Of a stretch of 64,000 nucleotides of DNA, positions 10,601-24,047 are shown one piece after another; positions within the stretch are counted from its first letter, which is position 1; the number at the start of each line of letters is the position of its first letter. The notes below the pieces were generated by a model. It did not search any database and had not been told where the DNA came from. It saw nothing but the letters and a program-made list of their open reading frames with translations. The stretch is from positions 55,813,627 through 55,877,626 of the forward strand of contig CM072803.1 of NCBI GenBank assembly GCA_037013495.1, read 5' to 3'. Source of the DNA: Hippophae tibetana. Taxonomy: Eukaryota; Streptophyta; Magnoliopsida; Rosales; Elaeagnaceae. Both the position numbers and the translations under genes were made by a program.

Positions 10601-13595
10601 GAATTAGGACTTACAAAGGAAAGCAAAATAATCATAGATCATCGAGAAAAATCAATAAGGGGAAAATAAAACATAATCATTTTCTCATGTCTATATTATA
10701 AAAGAAAGTTGGCGAAATAAATACTACGCATTTTATTTCCTAATAATTATGATATATTTAAGTGAAATTATTACGTCTTATGATGCAAAACTATTTAAAT
10801 TTGAAATTTTATTCATTATTCTAAATAAGAGATCAATAATTCTCATTTTCGACTCATTTTTTAAATCAATATTCTTAACTTATTTATAAGTTATTGTGGT
10901 TGTTTTGGATGGGATCGTAATGAATTTGCCTTTGGTTGTCCCTTTCTCCCTAGAAATCTAGGTTTCAAACCAATTCTAAGAGTAAGAGTTAGTGAAATAT
11001 GATGCTACATATTACGCTCATCCACAATAGCAATTTTTCTAGCTAGGTAACAAAAAGTTTACAAATGATGTCTGAAACAACCTCTATCCATCAACATTTT
11101 TCATTTGGAAGGGAGGTAATATAATTTGCATGAATTTGCCTGTGCGGGGAATTAGGACTTACAAAGGAAAAATAATAATCATAGATCATGAGGAAAAATC
11201 AATAAGGGGATAATAATACATAATCATTTTCTCATATCTATATTATAAAAGAAAGTTGGCAAAATAAATACTACGCGTTTTATTTCCTAATAATTATGAT
11301 ATATTTAAATGAAATTATTCATCTTATGATGCAAAACTATTTAAATTTGAAATTTTGTTCATTATTCTAAATAAGAGATCAATAATTCTCATTTTCGACT
11401 CATTTTTGACATCAATATTCTTAACTTATTTATAAGTTATTGTGGTTGTTTTGGATGGGATCGTAATGAATTTGCCTTTGGTTGTCCCCTTCTCCCTAGA
11501 AATCTAGGTTTCTAACCTATTCTAAGAGTAAGAGTTAGTGAAATATGATGCTACATATTACGCTCATCCACAATAGCAATTTTTCTAAATAGGTAACAAA
11601 AAGTTTACAAATGATGTCTGAAACAACCTCTATCCATCAACATTTTTCATTTGGAAGGAAGGTAATATAATTTGCATGAATTTGCCTGTGCGGGGAATTA
11701 GGACTTACAAAGGAAAGAAAATAATCATAGATCATGAGGAAAAATCAATAAGGGGATAATAATACATAATCATTTTCTCATATCTATATTATAAAAGAAA
11801 GTTGGCGAAATAAATACTACACGTTTTATTTCTTAATAATTATGATATATTTAAGTGAAATTTTTACGTCTTATGATGCAAAACTATTTAAATTTGAAAT
11901 TTTATTTATTATTCTAAATAAGAGATCAATAATTCTCATTTTCGACTCATTTTTGACATCAATATTATTAACTTATTTATAAGTTATTGTGGTTTTTTTG
12001 GATGGCATCGTGATGAATTTGCCTTTGGTTATCCCTTTCTCCCAAGAAATCTAGGTTTCAAACCCATTCTAAGAGTAAGAGTTAGTGAAATATGATGGTA
12101 CATATTACGCTCATCCACAATAGCAATTTTTCTAAATAGGTAACAAAAAGTTTACAAATAATGTCTGAAACAACCTCTATCCATCAACATTTTTCATTTG
12201 GAAGGGAGGTAATATAATTTGCATGAATTTGCCTGTGCTTGGAATTAGGACTTACAAAGGAAAGCAAAATAATCATAGATCATCGAGAAAAATCAATAAG
12301 GGGAAAATAAAACATAATCATTTTCTCATGTCTATATTATAAAAGAAAGTTGGCGAAATAAATACTACGCATTTTATTTCCTAATAATTATGATATATTT
12401 AAGTGAAATTATTACGTCTTATGATGCAAAACTATTTAAATTTGAAATTTTATTCATTATTCTAAATAAGAGATCAATAATTCTCACTTTCGACTCATTT
12501 TTGACATCAATATTCTTAACTTATTTATAAGTTATTGTGGTGTTTATGGATGGGATCGTGATGAATTTCCCTTTGGTTGTCCCTTTCTCCCAAGAAATCT
12601 AGGTTTCAAACCCATTCTAAGAGTAAGAGTTAGTGAAATATGATGGTACATATTACGCTCATCCACAATAGCAATTTTTCTAAATAGGTAACAAAAAGTT
12701 TACAAATGATGTCTGAAACAACCTCTATCCATCAACATTTTTCATTTGGAAGGGAGGTAATATAATTTGCATGAATTTTCCTATGCTAGGAATTAGGACT
12801 TACAAAGGAAACAAAATAATCATAGATCATCGAGAAAAATCAATAAGGGGAAAATAAAACATAATCATTTTCTCATGTCTATATTATAAAAGAAAGTTGG
12901 CGAAATAAATATTACACGTTTTATTTCCTAATAATTATGATATATTTAAGTGAAATTATTACGTCTTATGATGCAAAACTATTTAAATTTGAAATTTTAT
13001 TAATTATTCTAAATAAGAGATCAATAATTCTCATTTTCGACTCATTTTTTACATCAATATTCTTAACTTATTTATAAGTTATTGTGGTTGTTTTGGATGG
13101 GATCGTAATGAATTTGCCTTTGGTTGTCCCTTTCTCCCTAGAAATCTAGGTTTCAAACCAATTCTAAGAGTAAGAGTTAGTGAAATATGATGCTACATAT
13201 TACGCTCATCCAGAATAGGAATTTTTCTAGCTAGGTAACAAAAAGTTTACAAATGATGTCTGAAACAACCTCTATCCATCAACATTTTTCATTTGGAAGG
13301 GAGGTAATATAATTTGCATGAATTTGCCTGTGCTTGGAATTAAGACTTACAAAGGAAACAAAATAATCATAGATCATCGAGAAATATCAATAAGGGGAAA
13401 ATAAAACATAATCATTTTCTCATGTCTATATTATAAAAGAAAGTTGGCAAAATAAATACTACGCGTTTTATTTCCTAATAATTATGATATATTTAAGTGA
13501 AATTATTACGTCTTATGATGCAAAACTATTTAAATTTGAAATTTTGTTCATTATTCTAAATAAGAGATCAATAATTCTCATTTTCAACTCATTTT

Positions 13596-13603
13596 TGACG
13601 TCA
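13596..13603. other. TGACGTCA palindrome, marker of a monomer subfamily
   Basis: This perfect CRE/C-box-like octamer with an ACGT core sits where other monomers have TGACATCA or TTACATCA. By eye it occurs in 25 monomers, first here and last near 62220, mostly in Y monomers of the right half. It travels with TTCAACTC (or TTCCACTC) about 10 bp upstream and, in most copies, with TTTTCGTTTTTTTGG downstream. The family of bZIP proteins binds such sites, but whether anything binds here is unknown. Confidence 0.7.
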
Positions 13604-14761
13604 ATATTCTTAACTTATTTATAAGTTATTTTCGTTTTTTGGATGGCATCGTAATGAATTTGCCTTTGGTTGTCCCTTTCTCCCTAGAAATCTAGGTTTC
13701 AAACCCATTCTAGGAGTAAGAGTTAGTGAAATATGATGCTACATATTACGCTCATCCAGAATAGCAATTTTTCTAGCTAGGGAACAAAAAGTTTACAAAT
13801 GATGTCTGAAACAACCTCTATCCATCAACATTTTTCATTTCGAAGGGAGGTAATATAATTTGCATGAATTTGCCTGTGCTTGGAATTAAGACTTACAAAG
13901 GAAACAAAATAATCATAGATCATCGAGAAATATCAATAAGGGGAAAATAAAACATAATCATTTTCTCATGTCTATATTATAAAAGAAAGTTGGCAAAATA
14001 AATACTACGCGTTTTATTTCCTAATAATTATGATATATTTAAGTGAAATTATTACGTCTTATGATGCAAAACTATTTAAATTTGAAATTTTGTTCATTAT
14101 TCTAAATAAGAGATCAATAATTCTCATTTTCAACTCATTTTTGACGTCAATATTCTTAACTTATTTATAAGTTATTTTCGTTTTTTGGATGGCATCGTAA
14201 TGAATTTGCCTTTGGTTGTCCCTTTCTCCCTAGAAATCTAGGTTTCAAACCCATTCTAGGAGTAAGAGTTAGTGAAATATGATGCTACATATTACGCTCA
14301 TCCAGAATAGCAATTTTTCTAGCTAGGGAACAAAAAGTTTACAAATGATGTCTGAAACAACCTCTATCCATCAACATTTTTCATTTGGAAGGGAGGTAAT
14401 ATAATTTGCATGAATTTGCCTGTGCTTGGAATTAAGACTTACAAAGGAAAGAAAATAATCATAGATCATCGGGAAAAATCAATAAGGGGAAAATAAAACA
14501 TAATCATTTTCTCATGTCTATATTATAAAAGAAAGTTGGCGAAATAAATATTACGCGTTTTATTTCCTAATAATTATGATATATTTAAGTGAAATTATTA
14601 CGTCTTATGATGCAAAACTATTTAAATTTGAAATTTTATTAATTATTCTAAATAAGAGATCAATAATTCTCATTTTCGACTCATTTTTGACATCAATATT
14701 CTTAACTTATTTATAAGTTATTTTCGTTTTTTTGGATGGCATCGTAATGAATTTTCCTTTG

Positions 14762-17700
14762 GTTGTCCCTTTATCCCTAGAAATCTAGGTTTCAAACCCA
14801 TTCTAAGAGTAAGAGTTAGTGAAATATGATGCTACATATTACGCTCATCCACAATAGCAATTTTTCTAGCTCGGTAACAAAAAGTTTACAAATGATGTCT
14901 GAAACAACCTCTATCCATCAACATTTTTCATTTGGAAGGGAGGTAATATAATTTGCATGAATTTGCCTGTGCGGGGAATTAGGATTTACAAAGGAAAGAA
15001 AATAATCATAGATCATGAGGAAAAATAAATAAGGGGATAATAATACATAATCATTTTCTGATATCTATATTATAAAAGAAAGTTGGCAAAATAAATACTA
15101 CGCGTTTTATTTCCTAATAATTATGATATATTTAAATGAAATTATTCGTCTTATAATGCAAAACTATTTAAATTTGAAATTTTGTTCATTATTCTAAATA
15201 AGATATCAATAATTCTCATTTTCGACTCATTTTTTACATCAATATTCTTAACTTATTTATAAGTTATTTTCGTTTTTTTGGATGGCATCGTAATGAATTT
15301 GCCTTTGGTTGTCCCTTTCTCCCTAGAAATCAAGGTTTCAAACCCATTCTAAGAGTAAGAGTTAGTGAAATATGATGCTACATATTACGCTCATCCACAA
15401 TAGCAATTTTTCTAGCTCGGTAACAAAAAGTTTACAAATGATGTCTGAAACAACCTCTATCCATCAACATTTTTCATTTGGAAGGGAGGTAATATAATTT
15501 GCATGAATTTGCCTATGCGGGGAATTAGGACTTACAAAGGAAAAATAATAATCATAGATCATGGGGAAAAATCAATAAGGGGATAATAATACATAATCAT
15601 TTTCTCATATCTATATTATAAAAGAAAGTTGGCAAAATAAATACTACGCGTTTTATTTCCTAATAATTATGATATATTTAAGTGAAATTATTACATCTTA
15701 TGATGCAAAACTATTTAAATTTGAAATTTTTATTCATTATTCTAAATAAGAGATCAATAATTCTCATTTTCGACTCATTTTTGACATCAATATTCTTAAC
15801 TTATTTATAAGTTACTGGGGTTTTTTTGGATGGCATCGTAATGAATTTGCCTTTGGTTTTCCCTTTCTCCCTAGAAATCTAGGTTTCAAACCCATTCTAA
15901 GAGTAAGAGTTAGTGAAATATGATGCTATGTATTACGCTCATCCACAATAACAATTTTTCTAGCTAGGTAACAAAAAGTTTGCAAATGATGTCTGAAACA
16001 ACCTCTATCCATCAACATTTTTCATTTGGAAGGGAGGTAATATAATTTGCATGAATTTGCCTGTGCGGGGAATTAGGACTTACAAAGGAAAAAAAATAAT
16101 CATAGATCATGAGGACAAATCAATAAGGGGATAATAATACATAATCATTTTCTCATATCTATATTATAAAAGAAAGTTGCCAAAATAAATACTACGCGTT
16201 TTATTTCCTAATAATTATGATATATTTAAGTGAAATTATTACGTCTTATGATGCAAAACTATTTAAATTTGAAATTTTGTTCATTATTCTAAATAAGAGA
16301 TCAATAATTCTCATTTTCGACTCATTTGTGACATCAATATTCTTAACTTATTTATAAGTTATTTTCGTTTTTTTGGATGGCATCGTAATGAATTTTCCTT
16401 TGGTTGTCCCTTTATCCCTAGAAATCTAGGTTTCAAACCCATTCTAAGAGTAAGAGTTAGTGAAATATGATGCTATGTATTACGCTCATCCACAATAACA
16501 ATTTTTCTAGCTAGGTAACAAAAAGTTTGCAAATGATGTCTGAAACAACCTCTATCCATCAACATTTTTCATTTGGAAGGGAGGTAATATAATTTGCATG
16601 AATTTCCCTGTGCGGGGAATTAGGACTTACAAAGGAAAAAAAATAATCATAGATCATGAGGACAAATCAATAAGGGGATAATAATACATAATCATTTTCT
16701 CATATCTATATTATAAAAGAAAGTTGCCAAAATAAATACTACGCGTTTTATTTCCTAATAATTATGATATATTTAAGTGAAATTATTACGTCTTATGATG
16801 CAAAACTATTTAAATTTGAAATTTTGTTCATTATTCTAAATAAGAGATCAATAATTCTCATTTTCGACTCATTTGTGACATCAATATTCTTAACTTATTT
16901 AAAAGTTATTTTCGTTTTTTTGGATGGCATCGTAATGAATTTTCCTTTGGTTGTCCCTTTATCCCTAGAAATCTAGGTTTCAAACCCATTCTAAGAGTAA
17001 GAGTTAGTGAAATATGATGCTACATATTACGCTCATCCACAATAGCAATTTTTCTAGCTCGGTAACAAAAAGTTTACAAATGATGTCTGAAACAACCTCT
17101 ATCCATCAACATTTTTCATTTGGAAGGGAGGTAATATAATTTGCATGAATTTGCCTGTGCGGGGAATTAGGATTTACAAAGGAAAGAAAATAATCATAGA
17201 TCATGAGGAAAAATAAATAAGGGGATAATAATACATAATCATTTTCTGATATCTATATTATAAAAGAAAGTTGGCAAAATAAATACTACGCGTTTTATTT
17301 CCTAATAATTATGATATATTTAAATGAAATTATTCGTCTTATGATGCAAAACTATTTAAATTTGAAATTTTGTTCATTATTCTAAATAAGAGATCAATAA
17401 TTCTCATTTTCGACTCATTTGTGACATCAATATTCTTAACTTATTTATAAGTTATTTTCGTTTTTTTGGATGGCATCGTAATGAATTTTCCTTTGGTTGT
17501 CCCTTTATCCCTAGAAATCTAGGTTTCAAACCCATTCTAAGAGTAAGAGTTAGTGAAATATGATGCTACATATTACGCTCATCCACAATAGCAATTTTTC
17601 TAGCTCGGTAACAAAAAGTTTACAAATGATGTCTGAAACAACCTCTATCCATCAACATTTTTCATTTGGAAGGGAGGTAATATAATTTGCATGAATTTGC

Positions 17701-20700
17701 CTGTGCGGGGAATTAGGATTTACAAAGGAAAGAAAATAATCATAGATCATGAGGAAAAATAAATAAGGGGATAATAATACATAATCATTTTCTGATATCT
17801 ATATTATAAAAGAAAGTTGGCAAAATAAATACTACGCGTTTTATTTCCTAATAATTATGATATATTTAAGTGAAATTATTACATCTTATGATGCAAAACT
17901 ATTTAAATTTGAAATTTTTATTCATTATTCTAAATAAGAGATCAATAATTCTCATTTTCGACTCATTTTTGACATCAATATTCTTAACTTATTTATAAGT
18001 TACTGGGGTTTTTTTGGATGGCATCGTAATGAATTTGCCTTTGGTTTTCCCTTTCTCCCTAGAAATCTAGGTTTCAAACCCATTCTAAGAGTAAGAGTTA
18101 GTGAAATATGATGCTATGTATTACGCTCATCCACAATAACAATTTTTCTAGCTAGGTAACAAAAAGTTTGCAAATGATGTCTGAAACAACCTCTATCCAT
18201 CAACATTTTTCATTTGGAAGGGAGGTAATATAATTTGCATGAATTTGCATGTGCGGGGAATTAGGACTTACAAAGGAAAAAAAATAATCATAGATCATGA
18301 GGACAAATCAATAAGGGGATAATAATACATAATCATTTTCTCATATCTATATTATAAAAGAAAGTTGCCAAAATAAATACTACGCGTTTTATTTCCTAAT
18401 AATTATGATATATTTAAGTGAAATTATTACGTCTTATGATGCAAAACTATTTAAATTTGAAATTTTGTTCATTATTCTAAATAAGAGATCAATAATTCTC
18501 ATTTTCGACTCATTTGTGACATCAATATTCTTAACTTATTTATAAGTTATTTTCGTTTTTTTGGATGGCATCGTAATGAATTTTCCTTTGGTTGTCCCTT
18601 TATCCCTAGAAATCTAGGTTTCAAACCCATTCTAAGAGTAAGAGTTAGTGAAATATGATGCTACATATTACGCTCATCCACAATAGCAATTTTTCTAGCT
18701 CGGTAACAAAAAGTTTACAAATGATGTCTGAAACAACCTCTATCCATCAACATTTTTCATTTGGAAGGGAGGTAATATAATTTGCATGAATTTGCCTGTG
18801 CGGGGAATTAGGATTTACAAAGGAAAGAAAATAATCATAGATTATGAGGTAAAATAAATAAGGGGATAATAATACATAATCATTTTCTGATATCTATATT
18901 ATAAAAGAAAGTTGGCAAAATAAATACTACGCGTTTTATTTCCTAATAATTATGATATATTTAAATGAAATTATTCGTCTTATGATGCAAAACTATTTAA
19001 ATTTGAAATTTTGTTCATTATTCTAAATAAGAGATCAATAATTCTCATTTTCGACTCATTTTTTACATCAATATTCTTAACTTATTTATAAGTTATTTTC
19101 GTTTTTTTGGATGGCATCGTAATGAATTTGCCTTTGGTTGTCCCCTTCTCCCTAGAAATCTAGGTTTCAAACCTATTCTAAGAGTAAGAGTTAGTGAAAT
19201 ATGATGCTACATATTACGCTCATCCACAATAGCAATTTTTCTAGCTAGGTAACAAAAAGTTTACAAATGATGTCTGAAACAACCTCTATCCATCAACATT
19301 TTTCATTTGGAAGGGAGGTAATATAATTTGCATGAATTTGCCTATGCGGGGAATTAGGACTTACAAAGGGAAAATAATAGTCATAGATCATGGGGAAAAA
19401 TCAATAAGGGGATAATAATACATAATCATTTTCTCATATCTATATTATAAAAGAAAGTTGGCAAAATAAATACTACGCGTTTTATTTCCAAATAATTATG
19501 ATATATTTAAGTGAAATTATTACATCTTATGATGCAAAACTATTTAAATTTGAAATTTTTATTCATTATTCTAAATAAGAGATCAATAATTCTCATTTTC
19601 GACTCATTTTTGACATCAATATTCTTAACTTATTTATAAGTTACTGGGGTTTTTTTGGATGGCATCGTAATGAATTTGCCTTTGGTTTTCCCTTTCTCCC
19701 TAGAAATCTAGGTTTCAAACCCATTCTAAGAGTAAGAGTTAGTGAAATATGATGCTATGTATTACGCTCATCCACAATAACAATTTTTCTAGCTAGGTAA
19801 CAAAAAGTTTGCAAATGATGTCTGAAACAACCTCTATCCATCAACATTTTTCATTTGGAAGGGAGGTAATATAATTTGCATGAATTTGCCTGTGCGGGGA
19901 ATTAGGACTTACAAAGGAAAAAAAATAATCATAGATCATGAGGACAAATCAATAAGGGGATAATAATACATAATCATTTTCTCATATCTATATTATAAAA
20001 GAAAGTTGCCAAAATAAATACTACGCGTTTTATTTCCTAATAATTATGATATATTTAAGTGAAATTATTACGTCTTATGATGCAAAACTATTTAAATTTG
20101 AAATTTTGTTCATTATTCTAAATAAGAGATCAATAATTCTCATTTTCGACTCATTTGTGACATCAATATTCTTAACTTATTTATAAGTTATTTTCGTTTT
20201 TTGGATGGCATCGTAATGAATTTTCCTTTGGTTGTCCCTTTATCCCTAGAAATCTAGGTTTCAAACCCATTCTAAGAGTAAGAGTTAGTGAAATATGATG
20301 CTACATATTACGCTCATCCACAATAGCAATTTTTCTAGCTCGGTAACAAAAAGTTTACAAATGATGTCTGAAACAACCTCTATCCATCAACATTTTTCAT
20401 TTGGAAGGGAGGTAATATAATTTGCATGAATTTGCCTGTGCGGGGAATTAGGATTTACAAAGGAAAGAAAATAATCATAGATCATGAGGAAAAATAAATA
20501 AGGGGATAATAATACATAATCATTTTCTGATATCTATATTATAAAAGAAAGTTGGCAAAATAAATACTACGCGTTTTATTTCCTAATAATTATGATATAT
20601 TTAAATGAAATTATTCGTCTTATGATGCAAAACTATTTAAATTTGAAATTTTGTTCATTATTCTAAATAAGAGATCAATAATTCTCATTTTCGACTCATT

Positions 20701-22964
20701 TTTTACATCAATATTCTTAACTTATTTATAAGTTATTTTCGTTTTTTTGGATGGCATCGTAATGAATTTGCCTTTGGTTGTCCCCTTCTCCCTAGAAATC
20801 TAGGTTTCAAACCTATTCTAAGAGTAAGAGTTAGTGAAATATGATGCTACATATTACGCTCATCCACAATAGCAATTTTTCTAGCTAGGTAACAAAAAGT
20901 TTACAAATGATGTCTGAAACAACCTCTATCCATCAACATTTTTCATTTGGAAGGGAGGTAATATAATTTGCATGAATTTGCCTATGCGGGGAATTAGGAC
21001 TTACAAAGGGAAAATAATAGTCATAGATCATGGGGAAAAATCAATAAGGGGATAATAATACATAATCATTTTCTCATATCTATATTATAAAAGAAAGTTG
21101 GCAAAATAAATACTACGCGTTTTATTTCCTAATAATTATGATATATTTAAGTGAAATTATTACGTCTTATGATGCAAAACTATTTAAATTTGAAATTTTG
21201 TTCATTATTCTAAATAAGAGATCAATAATTCTCATTTTCGACTCATTTTTGACATCAATATTCTTAACTTATTTATAAGTTACTGGGGTTTTTTTGGATG
21301 GCATCGTAATGAATTTGCCTTTGGTTTTCCCTTTCTCCCTAGAAATCTAGGTTTCAAACCCATTCTAAGAGTAAGAGTTAGTGAAATATGATGCTATGTA
21401 TTACGCTCATCCACAATAACAATTTTTCTAGCTAGGTAACAAAAAGTTTGCAAATGATGTCTGAAACAACCTCTATCCATCAACATTTTTCATTTGGAAG
21501 GGAGGTAATATAATTTGCATGAATTTGCCTGTGCGGGGAATTAGGACTTACAAAGGAAAAAAAATAATCATAGATCATGAGGAAAAATCAATAAGGGGAT
21601 AATAATACATAATCATTTTCTCATATCTATATTATAAAAGAAAGTTGGCAAAATAAATACTACGCGTTTTATTTCCTAATAATTATGATATATTTAAGTG
21701 AAATTGTTACATCTTATGATGCAAAACTATTTAAATTTGAAATTTTTATTCATTATTCTAAATAAGAGATCAATAATTCTCATTTTCGACTCATTTTTGA
21801 CATCAATATTCTTAACTTATTTATAAGTTACTGGGGTTTTTTTGGATGGCATCGTAATGAATTTGCCTTTGGTTTTCCCTTTCTCCCTAGAAATCTAGGT
21901 TTCAAACCCATTCTAAGAGTAAGAGTTAGTGAAATATGATGCTATGTATTACGCTCATCCACAATAACAATTTTTCTAGCTAGGTAACAAAAAGTTTGCA
22001 AATGATGTCTGAAACAACCTCTATCCATCAACATTTTTCATTTGGAAGGGAGGTAATATAATTTGCATGAATTTGCCTGTGCGGGGAATTAGGACTTACA
22101 AAGGAAAAAAAATAATCATAGATCATGAGGACAAATCAATAAGGGGATAATAATACATAATCATTTTCTCATATCTATATTATAAAAGAAAGTTGCCAAA
22201 ATAAATACTACGCGTTTTATTTCCTAATAATTATGATATATTTAAGTGAAATTATTACGTCTTATGATGCAAAACTATTTAAATTTGAAATTTTGTTCAT
22301 TATTCGAAATAAGAGATCAATAATTCTCATTTTCGACTCATTTGTGACATCAATATTCTTAACTTATTTATAAGTTATTTTCGTTTTTTTGGATGGCATC
22401 GTAATGAATTTTCCTTTGGTTGTCCCTTTATCCCTAGAAATCTAGGTTTCAAACCCATTCTAAGAGTAAGAGTTAGTGAAATATGATGCTACATATTACG
22501 CTCATCCACAATAGCAATTTTTCTAGCTCGGTAACAAAAAGTTTACAAATGATGTCTGAAACAACCTCTATCCATCAACATTTTTCATTTGGAAGGGAGG
22601 TAATATAATTTGCATGAATTTGCCTGTGCGGGGAATTAGGATTTACAAAGGAAAGAAAATAATCATAGATCATGAGGAAAAATAAATAAGGGGATAATAA
22701 TACATAATCATTTTCTGATATCTATATTATAAAAGAAAGTTGGCAAAATAAATACTACGCGTTTTATTTCCTAATAATTATGATATATTTAAATGAAATT
22801 ATTCGTCTTATGATGCAAAACTATTTAAATTTGAAATTTTGTTCATTATTCTAAATAAGAGATCAATAATTCTCATTTTCGACTCATTTTTTACATCAAT
22901 ATTCTTAACTTATTTATAAGTTATTTTCGTTTTTTTGGATGGCATCGTAATGAATTTGCCTTTG
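14762..22964. repeat. Array block III: trimeric A-B-C higher-order repeat, ~1640 bp
   Basis: Copies start at 14762, 15308, 15856, 16403, 16950, 17496, 18044, 18591, 19137, 19685, 20231, 20777, 21324, 21872 and 22419. Type A has CTTTATCCC, AGCTCGG and TTCTGATA. Type B has CCCCTTCTCCC or CTATGCGGGG with CATGGGG. Type C has GTTTTCCC, CTATGTATTACG, CAATAACAAT, GTTTGCAAATG and usually GAGGACAAATC. The cleanest trimers are C-A-B at 18044, 19685 and 21324, spaced 1641 and 1639 bp. The rest is irregular, with A doublets at 16950/17496, a C doublet at 21324/21872 and an A/C chimera at 16403. Confidence 0.88.
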
Positions 22965-23512
22965 GTTGTCCCCTTCTCCCTAGAAATCTAGGTTTCAAAC
23001 CTATTCTAAGAGTAAGAGTTAGTGAAATATGATGCTACATATTACGCTCATCCACAATAGCAATTTTTCTAGCTAGGTAACAAAAAGTTTACAAATGATG
23101 TGTGAAACAACCTCTATCCATCAACATTTTTCATTTGGAAGGGAGGTAATTTAATTTGCATGAATTTGGCTAAGCGGGGAATTAGGACTTACAAAGGAAA
23201 AATAATAATTATAGATCATGGGGAAAAATAAATAGGGGGATAATAATACATAATCATTTTCTCATATCTATATTATAAAAGAAAGTTGGCAAAATAAATA
23301 CTACGCGTTTTATTTCCTAATAATTATGATATATTTAAGTGAAATTGTTACATCTTATGATGCAAAACTATTTAAATTTGAAATTTTTATTCATTATTCT
23401 AAATAAGAGATCAATAATACTCATTTTCGACTCATTTTTGACATCAATATTCTTAACTTATTTATAAGTTATTGGGCTTTTTTTGGATGGCATCGTAATG
23501 AATTTGCCTTTG

Positions 23513-24047
23513 GTTTTCCCTTTCTCCCTACAAATCTAGGTTTCAAACCCATTCTAAGAGTAAGAGTTAGGAAAATATGATGCTACATATTACGCTCATC
23601 CACAATAGCAATTTTTCTAGCTCGGTAACAAAAGTTTACAAATGATGTCTGAATCCATCAACATTTTTCATTTGGAAGGGAGGTAATATAATTTGCATGA
23701 ATTTTCCTGTGCGGGGAATTAGGATTTACAAAGGAAAGAAAATAATCATAGATCATGAGGAAAAATCAATAAGGGGATAATAATACATAATCATTTTCTC
23801 ATATCTATATTATAAAAGAAATTGGCAAAATAAATACTACGCGTTTTATTTCCTAATAATTATGATATATTTAAATGAAATTATTCGTCTTATGATGCAA
23901 AACTATTTAAATTTGAATTTTTTTTCATTATTCTAAATAAGCGATCAATAATTCTCATTTTCGACTCATTTTTTACATCAATATTCTTAACTTATTTATA
24001 AGTTATTTTCGTTTTTTTTAGATGGCATCGTAATGAATTTGCCTTTG
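23513..24047. repeat. 535-bp monomer with the 10-bp deletion (paralogue of 2745)
   Basis: It shares the TCTGAATCCATC deletion (junction near 23653/23654), CAAAAGTTT and GAAATTGGC with the copy at 2745. It differs by one extra T in the T-run near 24012-24019. This pair is one of the clearest anchors for the long segmental duplication. Confidence 0.9.

Larger units (their letters stand above)
2197..14761. repeat. Array block II: monomers 5-27, first copy of a long duplicated segment
   Basis: Copies start at 2197, 2745, 3279, 3825, 4371, 4917, 5464, 6013, 6560, 7106, 7655, 8201, 8748, 9294, 9840, 10387, 10935, 11481, 12028, 12576, 13123, 13669 and 14215. The order of private markers here recurs in block IV: GGCTAAGCGG, the TCTGAATCCATC deletion, CCGTACAAATC, CAAAACTATTC, the 549-bp type, GTATTATAAT, TGTCCGGGG, CTATAAATC, CAAAGCTATTC, TTTCTAACC and TGTTTATGG. 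That order shows the two blocks descend from one amplified segment. Block II has one more monomer than block IV between the 6560-type and 7655-type copies, and doublets a monomer at 13123/13669. Confidence 0.9.

Noticed and set aside
16764..16976. 70-codon ORF as a gene
   Set aside because: It is opened by one substitution (TTTATAAG to TTTAAAAG near 16898) that removes the usual stop in a single monomer; homologous frames in neighbouring monomers are closed.
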